Source: JBAYJS01 sp041664985
GTDB taxonomy: Bacteria > Patescibacteriota > Patescibacteriia > Buchananbacterales > UBA6539
DNA: 33,753 nt
Assembly: GCA_041664985.1 (NCBI GenBank)
Contig: JBAYJS010000008.1
Location: 1 to 33,753 of the forward strand
Direction: 5' to 3'
Under the pieces are notes generated by a model. That model searched no databases. It worked only from the letters and a program-made list of their open reading frames with translations, and had not been told where the DNA came from. Within the stretch, counting starts at the first letter, position 1. The number at the start of each line of letters is the position of its first letter. Shown in pieces: positions 27,383 through 33,753 of this stretch. The position numbers and the translations under genes were made by a program.

Positions 27383-28348
27383 TTAAAAAGATTTTTTTGA
27401 ATTCTTTATCTTTTTTATCTTTGAGTTAATTTTGGAAAAAATTAAAACTATAAAAATAAACAAAATAAAAATCAAAATTAAACGCCAGGGAATCAGCCAA
27501 AAGCTCAGCGGATAATTAACCGTTTGGGCCGGCGTGCCGTAATTTAATTCCAATTCAGCGGTGTATTTGCCAAAAGCCAAAGAATTGGCCTCAAAACTTA
27601 ATCCTCGCCAAAAATTTTGCCAAAAATTACCTTGTTTGGTTTGACCCCAAACCACCTCAAACCGTCTGGCGCTGCCGGGTAAAACATTATTTTTACTTTC
27701 ATTAACCGGCAAAATTTTATCCGCGCCAAACCAATTTTTTAATTTAATTTGACCACTTGGCGCCAAATGAACATTACCATCATTAACAAACCGGACTAAA
27801 AAATTAATCGGCAGTCCAAAAAAACATTTTTTTTCCGGTTGAGTTTTAAATTCAGTCACCTCCCCAATTTCTCTAAACTCCCCTGAGACCTTTAAGAGAA
27901 TTAATGTACCGACTTTGCTATTAATGTTAACATTTGGATTTTCCTTGCTTGATTCATTTTGTGTCTGCCAAAAAATTACCACATAGTAACCGCCGGGAGT
28001 CGCATTCACAGGAACTTTTACTTCAAAAGGCACCCGCATAGCCTGGTGCGGTTTTAAAGTAACCAAATCAACGCTGACAGTAAACCAATTTAAAAACGCT
28101 TGGTTGTCGGCGGCTAAATATTTTGGTTTGCCAAATTCATCACCGGCGGCAAACGGTTCAATGCTGGATTTTAAAACCAAATCTTTTTCGGTTTCGTTGT
28201 AAATTTTTACCAAACCTTTTTGGGTTTGCCCTGGCTCAACTTCTAGCTCAAGCAACGGCGAAATTACCGTCGCACCCAAAACCGGGCTGGCAAAAAAACC
28301 GGCAAAAAATAAAAAAATTGCTAGAATAAAAATTTTTTTCAAATCCAT
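27383..28348 (-). CDS. DUF916-like exported protein with C-terminal membrane anchor
   Basis: A 321-residue protein with a signal peptide (residues 5-26, ending VLGA). ISPLLELEVEPGQTQKGLVKIYNETEKDL begins an immunoglobulin-like beta domain as in DUF916 (the WxL-protein peptidoglycan-binding domain). A second beta domain follows (FLVRFVNDGNVHLAPSGQIKLKN). One membrane segment (about 284-306) and a Lys-rich cytoplasmic tail close the protein. In Firmicutes, DUF916 proteins anchor WxL proteins to the wall; here the flanking genes encode small and giant surface proteins, suggesting a comparable surface complex. The family resemblance is moderate. It lies three bases after the upstream gene. Confidence 0.75.
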   Translation of the reverse strand: MDLKKIFILAIFLFFAGFFASPVLGATVISPLLELEVEPGQTQKGLVKIYNETEKDLVLKSSIEPFAAGDEFGKPKYLAADNQAFLNWFTVSVDLVTLKPHQAMRVPFEVKVPVNATPGGYYVVIFWQTQNESSKENPNVNINSKVGTLILLKVSGEFREIGEVTEFKTQPEKKCFFGLPINFLVRFVNDGNVHLAPSGQIKLKNWFGADKILPVNESKNNVLPGSARRFEVVWGQTKQGNFWQNFWRGLSFEANSLAFGKYTAELELNYGTPAQTVNYPLSFWLIPWRLILIFILFIFIVLIFSKINSKIKKIKNSKKSF

Positions 28349-28351
28349 AAT

Positions 28352-29080
28352 TTAAAAATTAGCCGTGGCCGAATAAGTCAAAGTGGTGCTGTAAGCACCG
28401 GCAGCAACTGCTGAAGAAATATTGGCTAAATAAGAAACGGTAAAAACGGTTTGATTGGTTAAAACCGCGGCACTGGCAACCGTATCGCCACTATTGAACG
28501 CAAAAAAGTTGGTACTATTATAGGGGCTGACAGCCGAACCAATCGGTGCCGTACCGGTAGGATCAGCACCAACAGCCGGAACGGTATTGGCTGCCAAATT
28601 AATCCCAAATTGGCTGGAACCGGGCGCGGAAGCTGCCGCCACTGCTCCAATCGCAGAAATAGTGTTGACTCCGCTAGTCAGGGTGGTACCGCTCATAGTC
28701 ACGGCAAAACCATTGGCAGCATTAGTATCAACCGTCATTGTATGACTGCCACTTGAAGCCGCTGCCGTGCTTAAAGTACCCAAATTAAGCGCTGTAGCGC
28801 TGACTGAAAAAGTAATATACTCATCCGGATACATTTCCCTAAAACCGGCTTTCAAACCGTAACTGGCGGAAGTTGAAGTATTAGATAAAATTACCGACTC
28901 ACCAATTGAATCCTGAAGGCCGTAGCTGGTTGAGCTGCTGTCTTCGGTGCCGCCGGAATTAAAAACGTCAGCCCAAATGACATAGTTGGTACTGGTCGTG
29001 TAAGCCCAAATTTTAACCGGCAAAAACAACAAAATACCAAGGCTTAAAATCAGACTGCAAAAAATAATTTTTTTACTCAT
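28352..29080 (-). CDS. small exported beta-rich protein, possible WxL-like or filament subunit
   Basis: A 242-residue protein of unknown family. A signal peptide (residues 4-26, ending IWA) is followed by a Ser/Thr-rich stretch (STSYGLQDSIGESVILSNT) and a domain rich in Ala, Ser, Thr and Val (FSVSATALNLGTLSTAAASSGSHTMTVDTNAANGFAVTMSG) ending AGAYSTTLTYSATANF. There are no Cys and almost no charges in the last 150 residues, as in secreted fibre or coat subunits. It is the first gene of the surface operon, the usual place for the most abundant product. Assignment as a structural surface subunit is inference. Confidence 0.65.
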   Translation of the reverse strand: MSKKIIFCSLILSLGILLFLPVKIWAYTTSTNYVIWADVFNSGGTEDSSSTSYGLQDSIGESVILSNTSTSASYGLKAGFREMYPDEYITFSVSATALNLGTLSTAAASSGSHTMTVDTNAANGFAVTMSGTTLTSGVNTISAIGAVAAASAPGSSQFGINLAANTVPAVGADPTGTAPIGSAVSPYNSTNFFAFNSGDTVASAAVLTNQTVFTVSYLANISSAVAAGAYSTTLTYSATANF

Positions 29081-29113
29081 TTTGATGTCACAAAAAGCAA
29101 TTAAGTTATCTAT

Positions 29114-29142
29114 ATTATACTAAAATTTCAACCATAAGGCAA
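29114..29142 (-). promoter_or_regulatory. promoter of the surface-protein operon
   Basis: TTGCCT (29142-29137) and TATAAT (29119-29114) are 17 bases apart on the minus strand, giving a start near 29107 and a 26-base leader. Confidence 0.6.
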
Positions 29143-29173
29143 AAGCTGCCCGGCTCATTTGCCGGGCAGCTTT
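29142..29173 (-). terminator. terminator after the 29195-29743 gene
   Basis: A perfect 13-bp stem, AAAGCTGCCCGGC (29142-29154) with GCCGGGCAGCTTT (29161-29173), followed by a short T-run on the minus strand. It overlaps the -35 of the surface operon promoter. Confidence 0.75.
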
Positions 29174-29194
29174 ATTTAATGAGAATTTGAATTT

Positions 29195-29743
29195 TTATTT
29201 CTTGTTTTGACTGGCAACATAATCAGAGATTGCCTGAACCACTCGAGAATCATCTTTTAAATCTTCCATTAAAACAACATGACTGCGATTAATAATCATT
29301 TCATCTTTTGGTCCGTGAATTTCATTACCTAATTTAATCAAAGTTAAACGTTGTTCTTGCTGTTGATCAGCCTGAGCCGTAGTATCACCACCCTGACTTT
29401 GCTGTAAGGGTTTAGTCACTACTTGCAAATAATAGATGTCTTTTAAAATAACTGAATCTTTATCTATTTTGGCCACTTTGCCAAAGTAAACTTGACCATT
29501 GGTCAAAAATACCGCCTGCCAACTGCCTCGCAATTGAGTGGCGCTAAATAAATTACCACCAACGCCGGTATAGCTGATAATCAAATAAATGCCGCCGCAA
29601 ATAATTACCAAAACCACAATCAAAGTAATCAATCCTTTCAACCAGGAACCGCGCTTCCCTTTTTTGCCTAAACCGGCACTGACGTCGCTGCCAGGCATTT
29701 GATCGGCTACCTTATTAATTTTAGTTGTCATTGGATACGCCAT
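29195..29743 (-). CDS. membrane-anchored hypothetical protein
   Basis: I do not recognise the family with certainty. The 182-residue protein has a basic cytoplasmic N-terminus (KKGKRGSWLKG), one membrane segment (about 36-57, ITLIVVLVIICGGIYLIISY) and an external domain beginning WQAVFLTNGQVYFGKVAKIDKDSVILKDIYYLQV, a small beta unit seen in many CPR hypothetical proteins, then a Gln-rich linker and ELIKLGNEIHGPKDEMIINRSHVVLMEDL-type sequence. AAGGAAA lies seven bases before the ATG. It has its own promoter and terminator, so it is a single-gene unit. Confidence 0.7.
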   Translation of the reverse strand: MAYPMTTKINKVADQMPGSDVSAGLGKKGKRGSWLKGLITLIVVLVIICGGIYLIISYTGVGGNLFSATQLRGSWQAVFLTNGQVYFGKVAKIDKDSVILKDIYYLQVVTKPLQQSQGGDTTAQADQQQEQRLTLIKLGNEIHGPKDEMIINRSHVVLMEDLKDDSRVVQAISDYVASQNKK

Positions 29744-29805
29744 GATATTTTCCTTTTTTAGGAAACAAAGTTTCCTGATTAATAAATAATTATGGAATAA
29801 TTTAT

Positions 29806-29834
29806 ATGATAATACTTTTTTAAAAAAATGACAA
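29806..29834 (-). promoter_or_regulatory. promoter of the 29195-29743 gene
   Basis: TTGTCA (29834-29829) and TATCAT (29811-29806) are 17 bases apart on the minus strand; the leader of about 55 bases contains a small GGAAAC-TTT-GTTTCC hairpin just before the ribosome-binding site. Confidence 0.65.
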
Positions 29835-29844
29835 CTACAACTGA

Positions 29845-30894
29845 TTAATCTTTTTTGGAATCTGATTTTGGTTTAAATTCATTGATAATCGTGGCAATAA
29901 CTATCGTGACCGGAATGGCCAAAACCAAACCAATTATCCCGCCCAATTGAGCGCCAACCAGCATAACGGCTATAACCAAAACCGGACTGATACCGGTATG
30001 CCTTCTCATGATCTGGGGGGAAATAAAATTAGACTCAAGCTGTTGAAGCACAACGTAAAAAACCAAAACCGCCAATCCGCGGCCAAGCGAAAACGGGGGC
30101 ACACTAAAACCCAAAAAGATTGCCGGCACAGCAGCGGTAATCGGACCGATATAAGGCACAAACTCGGCCAAAGCCGCGATTAAAGCTAAAATTAAAGCGT
30201 ATTTTGGCAAAAGGATAAATAACCCGGTTGCCACCAACGTACCAACAACCAAAGCCACTGTCAGCTGAGCGGTTGCCCATTCGCCGATCTTGGCTTTAAT
30301 TATTTTAATCAAACCAATCAGCCGTTGATGATATTTTTTTGGTGCCACTACTTTAACAAAATTGTTTAGAGATTCTTTTTCCACCACCAAATAAAAAGTC
30401 ATCGCTAAAATAATAATCAGATTAAACAAGTTCCAAAAAAATGAAATAACAAAGGAGTAAATTCCGCCCACCGCCTGCTGCAAGCCGGCCTGCAAACCGG
30501 CCAAACCCTGGCGAATACCGTCAGCAAAACCTTTTTCTTGAGAATATTGATTCAAAATATCCAGCTCTTGCATCATTTTATCCCACAAATTCGGCAAAGT
30601 GTTGATTAACAAATTAAGCTGTTCGGTAATCGGCGGCACCAAAAGCATCACCACCATAGCGACAAATAAAATCAAAAAGATGTAAATAAAAATAGTGGCA
30701 ACGCTGCGAGGAATTCTTTTTCTTTCAGACAAATCAACTGATGGCTCAATAACAGCCGCTAAAACAATTGAGACCAAAAGCAGTAATACAATTTCACGAA
30801 GATAATAGACCAAAAACAATCCCAGCAAAATAAAAACAACCTTTAAGATTGTCGCCGTTGAAATATTGATTGTTAAATTTTTGTTTTCTGGCAT
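29845..30894 (-). CDS. AI-2E family transporter (PerM/TqsA-like permease)
   Basis: A 349-residue permease with about eight membrane segments in the family pattern: two N-terminal helices (VVFILLGLFLVYYLREIVLLLL and ATIFIYIFLILFVAMVV), a soluble central part (residues 85-150) and a C-terminal bundle containing the signatures ALIAALAEFVPYIGPITAAVPA, QQLESNFISPQIMRRHTGISPVLVI and GGIIGLVLAIPV. Family members export small molecules or ions such as Na+/H+; the substrate cannot be read from sequence. It has its own TTGACA promoter, divergent from smpB. Confidence 0.92.
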   Translation of the reverse strand: MPENKNLTINISTATILKVVFILLGLFLVYYLREIVLLLLVSIVLAAVIEPSVDLSERKRIPRSVATIFIYIFLILFVAMVVMLLVPPITEQLNLLINTLPNLWDKMMQELDILNQYSQEKGFADGIRQGLAGLQAGLQQAVGGIYSFVISFFWNLFNLIIILAMTFYLVVEKESLNNFVKVVAPKKYHQRLIGLIKIIKAKIGEWATAQLTVALVVGTLVATGLFILLPKYALILALIAALAEFVPYIGPITAAVPAIFLGFSVPPFSLGRGLAVLVFYVVLQQLESNFISPQIMRRHTGISPVLVIAVMLVGAQLGGIIGLVLAIPVTIVIATIINEFKPKSDSKKD

Positions 30895-30916
30895 AAAAAA
30901 ATGTTTATTTATTTAA

Positions 30917-30946
30917 ATTATACTAAAAATCACCAAGGGGTGTCAA
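30917..30946 (-). promoter_or_regulatory. promoter of the AI-2E permease gene
   Basis: TTGACA (30946-30941) and TATAAT (30922-30917) are 18 bases apart on the minus strand. The -35 overlaps that of the divergent smpB promoter. Confidence 0.75.
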
Positions 30947-30967
30947 TTAATAAAAATATGCTATACT
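30940..30967 (+). promoter_or_regulatory. promoter of smpB-ssrA
   Basis: TATACT (30962-30967) preceded by TGC (extended -10) and a weak -35 GTGTCA (30940-30945) with a 16-base spacer. Confidence 0.6.
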
Positions 30968-30986
30968 GGAAAATGAACAATTACCT

Positions 30987-31442
30987 ATGCCTACCCTAGC
31001 CACTAACAAAAAAGTTTTAGCCGATTATCAAGTTTTAGAGAAATTTGAGGCTGGTTTAGTTTTGTCTGGCGCCGAAGTCAAATCCGTTAAAAATGGCCAA
31101 ATCAACTTAAAAGGTAGCTATATCACCATTAACGGTAAAAATGAGATCTGGCTAATCGGCGCTCATATCCCCGCCTATAAGCCGGCGGCCGCTTTTCAAA
31201 AAGATTATCAGCCGACCCAAAGCCGTAAGCTTTTGCTCCATAAAAAAGAGATTGACCAGCTCAAAGGCCGAAGTCAAGAAAAAGGCTTGACAATTATGCC
31301 TATTTCTGTATATACTAAAGGCAGTCTCCTAAAAATTGAACTGGCGCTAGTCAAAGGCAAAAAGCAATACGACAAGCGCGAAAGTATCAAAAAACGGGAG
31401 ATTGACCGACAAATCAGGCGTAAAGTCAAATTGACTTACTGA
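30987..31442 (+). CDS. smpB: SsrA-binding protein SmpB
   Basis: SmpB binds the tRNA-like part of tmRNA and mimics the anticodon arm in the stalled ribosome. The 151 residues show NKKVLADYQVLEKFEAGLVLSGAEVKSVKNGQINLKGSYI, the conserved HIPAYKPA and KSRKLLLHKKEI-type segments, SVYTKGSLLKIELALVKGKKQYDKRESIKKREIDRQIRRKVK and a basic tail. The length and start (MPTLATNKK) are normal. The tmRNA gene begins six bases after its TGA stop, an unusually tight arrangement of the two partners of trans-translation. Confidence 0.97.
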   Translation: MPTLATNKKVLADYQVLEKFEAGLVLSGAEVKSVKNGQINLKGSYITINGKNEIWLIGAHIPAYKPAAAFQKDYQPTQSRKLLLHKKEIDQLKGRSQEKGLTIMPISVYTKGSLLKIELALVKGKKQYDKRESIKKREIDRQIRRKVKLTY

Positions 31443-31448
31443 TACCTA

Positions 31449-31836
31449 GGGGATGTTTAAAATCGATAGAATTCGGATAGCAAAGCACTCAAGCCGAGCG
31501 TCGTTAACTGGCTCGTTAATCACTAGTTAATCTCAAAAATAAGTGCCAAATCACTTATAGCTAGAGTCAAAACTGCTTTCAGCTCTTTTGCTTTAGCTCC
31601 CGCTTTGGCCTAAAATCCAAAGCCATCAGCCCGGCAATGCCTAATAGCCGGTCACTGGTGTCATTAATTAGGCTGGGTCAATTATCGTCTCAATGATTGA
31701 CCAAGACTTCTGAGACTTTGGTTTGGCAGGTTTTGTTAGTTTTAGACTGCCTAACCGAGAGCTAAAATTGACTAAGCTTGTAAATCTGTTTTGGATCTTT
31801 TTCTAGACAGGGGTGCGATTCCCCTCATCTCCACCA
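31449..31836 (+). ncRNA. ssrA: transfer-messenger RNA (tmRNA)
   Basis: The 5' GGGGAUG pairs with CAUCUCC before the encoded CCA at 31834-31836, with a T-arm AGGGG-TGCGATTC-CCCT just upstream, giving the tRNA-like domain. The tag reading frame starts after AATAAGTG with GCC (31545) and runs 22 codons to TAA at 31611-31613: it begins AKSLIARVKT and ends FALAPALA, the hydrophobic Ala-rich end that proteases read. Several GC-rich stem and pseudoknot-like segments (for example AGCCCGGC/GCCGGT and CAATTATCG/TGATTG) fill 31620-31760. The resume codon is inferred from its position and the tag's end. Total length 388 nt is typical. Confidence 0.93.
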
Positions 31837-31845
31837 TAGTAAAAG

Positions 31846-31905
31846 CAATTTCCAATTTTCAATTTCCAATTTTCAAACATAATATGGTTTGTAAAATTGG
31901 GAAAT
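31846..31905 (+). promoter_or_regulatory. repeat-derived hairpin that encloses the infC ribosome-binding site
   Basis: The 14-base unit CAATTTCCAATTTT is repeated exactly (31846-31859, 31860-31873). The second copy extends to form a long stem: 31862-31878 pairs with 31887-31905 over 17 base pairs with two single-base bulges, around the loop ATAATATG. The right arm contains GGGA (31899-31902), six bases before the ATG at 31909. In the folded RNA the infC ribosome-binding site would be hidden. Confidence 0.65.
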
Positions 31906-31908
31906 CAA

Positions 31909-32496
31909 ATGAAAATTAAAGATTTAAAATTAATCTATAAACCCTTGAGAATTTCACGAAAAAAACCAGATTACAAAAAGACCCAGCAAAAATGGCACCG
32001 CACCAATCAATTTATTCGCGTGCCTCAAGTTAGACTAATTAACGAAAGCGGCGAAAATATTGGTGTGGTTGATACGGCCGAAGCTTTAGCCATGGCCCAG
32101 GAAAAAGGCCTGGATTTGATTGAGGTTAATCCCCTGGCCAACCCGCCGGTGGTAAAAATTGTCGATTACAGCAAATTAAAATATCAGGAAGAAAAAGAAA
32201 GACGTAAAGAAAAAGCCAAACAAAAAAAAGTTGAAATCAAAGGCATCCGCTTGTCTTTAAGAATCAGCGATCATGATCAGGAAATCAGAATCAATCAAGC
32301 GGAAAAATTCCTCAAGCAGGAAGACAAAGTCCGAATTGAAATGATTCTAAAGGGTCGTGAACGCCAACACTTTGATTTAGCCCGAGGCATTATCAATAAA
32401 TTTGTTCAGTCAGTTGGCCAAGCTTTGCCAATCACCGTTGAACAGCCGTTAAACGTCCAGGGCGGTAAACTTTCAGTGCTGATTGCTAAAAAATAA
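31909..32496 (+). CDS. infC: translation initiation factor IF-3
   Basis: IF-3 binds the 30S subunit, prevents subunit joining and checks the initiator tRNA-start codon pair. The N-domain carries VRLINESGENIGVVDTAEALAMAQEKGLDLIEVNPLANPPVVKIVDYSKLKYQ; a Lys-rich linker and the C-domain (VEIKGIRLSLRISDHDQEIRINQAEKFL...VRIEMILKGRERQHFDLARGII) follow. An N-terminal extension of about 35 residues precedes the usual start. The frame could begin at TTG 31897, but ATG 31909 follows GGGA by six bases and is preferred, giving 195 residues. No rare AUU start, the usual autoregulation device, is visible. It heads infC-rpmI-rplT. Confidence 0.96.
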   Translation: MKIKDLKLIYKPLRISRKKPDYKKTQQKWHRTNQFIRVPQVRLINESGENIGVVDTAEALAMAQEKGLDLIEVNPLANPPVVKIVDYSKLKYQEEKERRKEKAKQKKVEIKGIRLSLRISDHDQEIRINQAEKFLKQEDKVRIEMILKGRERQHFDLARGIINKFVQSVGQALPITVEQPLNVQGGKLSVLIAKK

Positions 32497-32511
32497 TTTT
32501 TAAGCAAATCG

Positions 32512-32530
32512 CAGCCCTTAGCTGTTTTTT
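32512..32530 (+). terminator. weak terminator or attenuator after infC
   Basis: CAGC-CCTTA-GCTG followed by six Ts, 16 bases after infC. The 4-bp stem would end only part of the transcripts, leaving rpmI-rplT partly dependent on read-through. Confidence 0.45.
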
Positions 32531-32545
32531 AATTTATCCCAATAC

Positions 32546-32610
32546 TAATTAATACGAATTAAGACGAATAAGGCTAAATTTTTGGCCGGATTCGCATTAA
32601 TTCGTAATTA
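32546..32610 (+). promoter_or_regulatory. hairpin leader before rpmI, candidate L20 operator
   Basis: TAATT (32546-32550) pairs with 32606-32610, ACGAATTAA (32554-32562) with TTAATTCGT (32597-32605), CGAAT (32565-32569) with ATTCG (32590-32594) and GGC with GCC near the loop. The stem ends 11 bases before the rpmI ATG. In other bacteria L20 represses rpmI-rplT by binding structured RNA in this operon; assignment here rests on position and structure only. Confidence 0.5.
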
Positions 32611-32621
32611 CCATTATACTT

Positions 32622-32831
32622 ATGAAACTGAAAACTCATCAAACAACTTCCAAAAAAGTTAGGGTGACCAAAGGTAAAGGCAGAAAAAATAAAAAATACA
32701 TGACCAAACATACCGGTCAGGATCATTTTAACGCCCGCGAAACCGGGAAAACCACCCGACACAAAAGAAAAGATTCGGAAATTTCCAAAGCCGATTTGAG
32801 AAATGTTAAACGTTTATTACCTTATTCATAA
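32622..32831 (+). CDS. rpmI: 50S ribosomal protein L35
   Basis: A 69-residue basic protein beginning MKLKTHQTTSKKVRVTKGKG, the typical L35 start (KxKTHxxxxKR), with RNKKYMTKHTGQDHF and the C-terminal SKADLRNVKRLLPYS. L35 is a late-assembling large-subunit protein. Its position between infC and rplT is the conserved bacterial order. No clear Shine-Dalgarno is seen between the leader hairpin and the ATG. Confidence 0.96.
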   Translation: MKLKTHQTTSKKVRVTKGKGRKNKKYMTKHTGQDHFNARETGKTTRHKRKDSEISKADLRNVKRLLPYS

Positions 32832-32890
32832 TCTGTTAAACGATAGCCGCCGGCGGTTTGGAATGCCCGCGGCCAACTGTAAACAAATAT

Positions 32891-33238
32891 ATGCCTAGAG
32901 TCAAAAGAGGAAAAACTCATGTTGCCAAAAGAAAGCGACTTTTTGCCAAAGTAAAAGGTTATCGCTGGGGCCGCAAAAATACCATCCGCTTAGCCAAAAC
33001 TGCTGTTTTGAAAGCCGGGGTTAATGCTTACCGCGATCGCAAACGCAAAAAAAGAGTCAATCGCGGTTTATGGCAAATTCAGATTAGTGCCGCTTGTCGC
33101 TTGCACGGTTTAAGCTATTCAAAATTTATTGGCCTGTTAAAAACCAATAAAATTGAATTGGACCGTAAAGTTTTGGCCGAAATTGCCGGCAAACAGCCGA
33201 AAGTTTTTGAAGCCATTGTTGGTCAAATCAAAAAATAA
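32891..33238 (+). CDS. rplT: 50S ribosomal protein L20
   Basis: L20 is an early 23S rRNA-binding assembly protein. It begins MPRVKRGKTHVAKRKRLFAKVKGYRWGRKNT, the canonical start; the open frame runs back to 32858 but the extra 11 residues are not family-like. WQIQISAACRLHGLSYSKFIGLLKTNKIELDRKVLAEIA is the conserved C-terminal part. Length 115 is normal. In well-studied bacteria L20 also represses its own operon; the hairpin before rpmI is a candidate target. Confidence 0.97.
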   Translation: MPRVKRGKTHVAKRKRLFAKVKGYRWGRKNTIRLAKTAVLKAGVNAYRDRKRKKRVNRGLWQIQISAACRLHGLSYSKFIGLLKTNKIELDRKVLAEIAGKQPKVFEAIVGQIKK

Positions 33239-33270
33239 TTTAAATTTTGAATTTTTAATTTTTACCTATC

Positions 33271-33298
33271 TTGAAATTTCTGTAATTATCGCTATAAT
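33271..33298 (+). promoter_or_regulatory. promoter of tRNA-Asp
   Basis: TTGAAA (33271-33276) and TATAAT (33293-33298) with a 16-base spacer; the start would be near 33305, 42 bases before the tRNA. Confidence 0.7.
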
Positions 33299-33346
33299 GT
33301 TAATTGCAGCCAAAAATCAAGCAAGTCTGAAAATTAAAAATTCTCT

Positions 33347-33423
33347 GGGGGCGTAGCTCAGTTGGTTAGAGCGTCTGCCTGTCACGCAGAAGGTCGAGGG
33401 TTCGAGCCCCTTCGTCCCCGCCA
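33347..33423 (+). tRNA. tRNA-Asp(GTC)
   Basis: Acceptor GGGGGCG/CGTCCCC (one G-U), D-arm AGTTGGTTA, anticodon arm TCTGC-CTGTCAC-GCAGA (GTC), standard T-loop TTCGAGC, discriminator G and encoded CCA. No palindrome insertions, in contrast to the Leu and initiator copies. Confidence 0.97.
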
Positions 33424-33431
33424 TTCAAAAT

Positions 33432-33454
33432 AATCGCCTAATAGGCGATTTTTT
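33432..33454 (+). terminator. terminator after tRNA-Asp
   Basis: AATCGCCT-AAT-AGGCGATT followed by TTTT, eight bases after the tRNA. Confidence 0.8.
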
Positions 33455-33469
33455 GATAAAATAGAATAC

Positions 33470-33753
33470 ATGGGAACAACTATAGTCGCTTGTTATACAA
33501 ATCCAGATTTAGATGGCTTTGCCTGTGTAATTGCCTACACAGAATTTTTGAATACCATCAATATTGAAGCAGCCTCTTATATTCCCGGTAAACCGCACGA
33601 TGAAGCCAAATTTATAATGGATAAGTTCAATTATATTTACCCACCAAAAATCGATACCCCAGATGCCTACGACGAGATTATCTTAGTTGATTCTAGCGAC
33701 CTGAAAGGATTAGACAAAAAATTAGACCCCAAAAATGTTGTAGAAATAATCGA
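33470..33753 (+). CDS. DHH-family phosphoesterase, N-terminal part (3' end outside window)
   Basis: The frame runs from ATG 33470 to the window edge. It starts MGTTIVACYTNPDLDGFACV, the DHH-superfamily motif NPDxDG, and reaches YDEIILVDSSDLKGLDKKL, the second acidic motif as in family II pyrophosphatases and oligoribonuclease-type DHH proteins. These enzymes cleave phosphate esters or pyrophosphate with Mn2+; which one cannot be decided from the first 94 residues. TGATAAAAT (33454-33462) is an extended -10 placing the start site at about the ATG, so the mRNA may be leaderless. Confidence 0.82.
   Translation, partial: MGTTIVACYTNPDLDGFACVIAYTEFLNTINIEAASYIPGKPHDEAKFIMDKFNYIYPPKIDTPDAYDEIILVDSSDLKGLDKKLDPKNVVEII

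Noticed and set aside
25298..27400. Several plus-strand ORFs of 60-145 codons opposite the giant surface gene
   Set aside because: They mirror the Cys-rich repeats of the minus-strand gene and lack independent signals.
32858..32890. Longer L20 start at 32858
   Set aside because: The L20 family starts MPRVKRG, matching the ATG at 32891; the upstream residues are not conserved.

Overview
The window looks like a chromosomal segment of a Candidate Phyla Radiation (Patescibacteria, Parcubacteria-like) bacterium. The evidence is AT-rich DNA, compact single-domain housekeeping proteins, Cys-rich DUF4215-type surface proteins, several apparently leaderless or SD-poor genes, and short GC-rich palindromes scattered in non-coding DNA. 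TGA is used as a stop (for example at the LCP gene/der ATGA overlap and at smpB), which argues against the recoded Gracilibacteria and Absconditabacteria. The phylum assignment is inference; no rRNA is present.

Layout. 1-2900 (+): the end of an LCP cell-wall ligase gene, der and pth. 2959-3145 (-): an unassigned structured RNA with its own promoter and U-tract end. 3198-9263 (+): dprA, a HAD phosphatase, a queuosine-precursor transporter, folC and topA, closely packed. 9310-10430: 1.1 kb almost without coding sequence, holding a series of minus-strand promoter/hairpin units (candidate small RNAs, one about 325 nt) and one small membrane-protein ORF. 10430-12745 (+): a secreted LamG protein with an M15-like peptidase end. 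12826-14533 (-): a GC-richer orphan secreted protein and a membrane-anchored, single-module Clp-type AAA+ protein. 14608-17800: a Rel/SpoT-type (p)ppGpp enzyme (+) and a convergent parA-parB operon (-).

17820-18980 is the most unusual part. Intact tRNA-Leu(CAA), initiator tRNA-Met(CAU) and a second CAU tRNA are interleaved with broken copies of the first two. The broken copies carry perfect GC-rich palindromes at defined points in the D, anticodon and T regions. A small GIY-YIG nuclease gene sits between two nearly identical palindrome-bearing 5' halves of the initiator tRNA, directly downstream of a consensus-like promoter.

19116-20168 (+): two paralogous membrane proteins. 20262-23000 (-): an M16 peptidase and glycyl-tRNA synthetase. 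23099-29080 (-): a tight cell-surface operon comprising a small beta-rich secreted protein, a DUF916-like membrane-anchored protein, a 1233-residue Cys-rich protein with an internal Hint domain, and a dolichol-kinase-like membrane enzyme. 29195-30894 (-): a membrane-anchored hypothetical protein and an AI-2E-family permease. 30987-33423 (+): a translation block with smpB immediately followed by ssrA (tmRNA), then infC, rpmI, rplT and tRNA-Asp. The window ends inside a DHH phosphoesterase gene.
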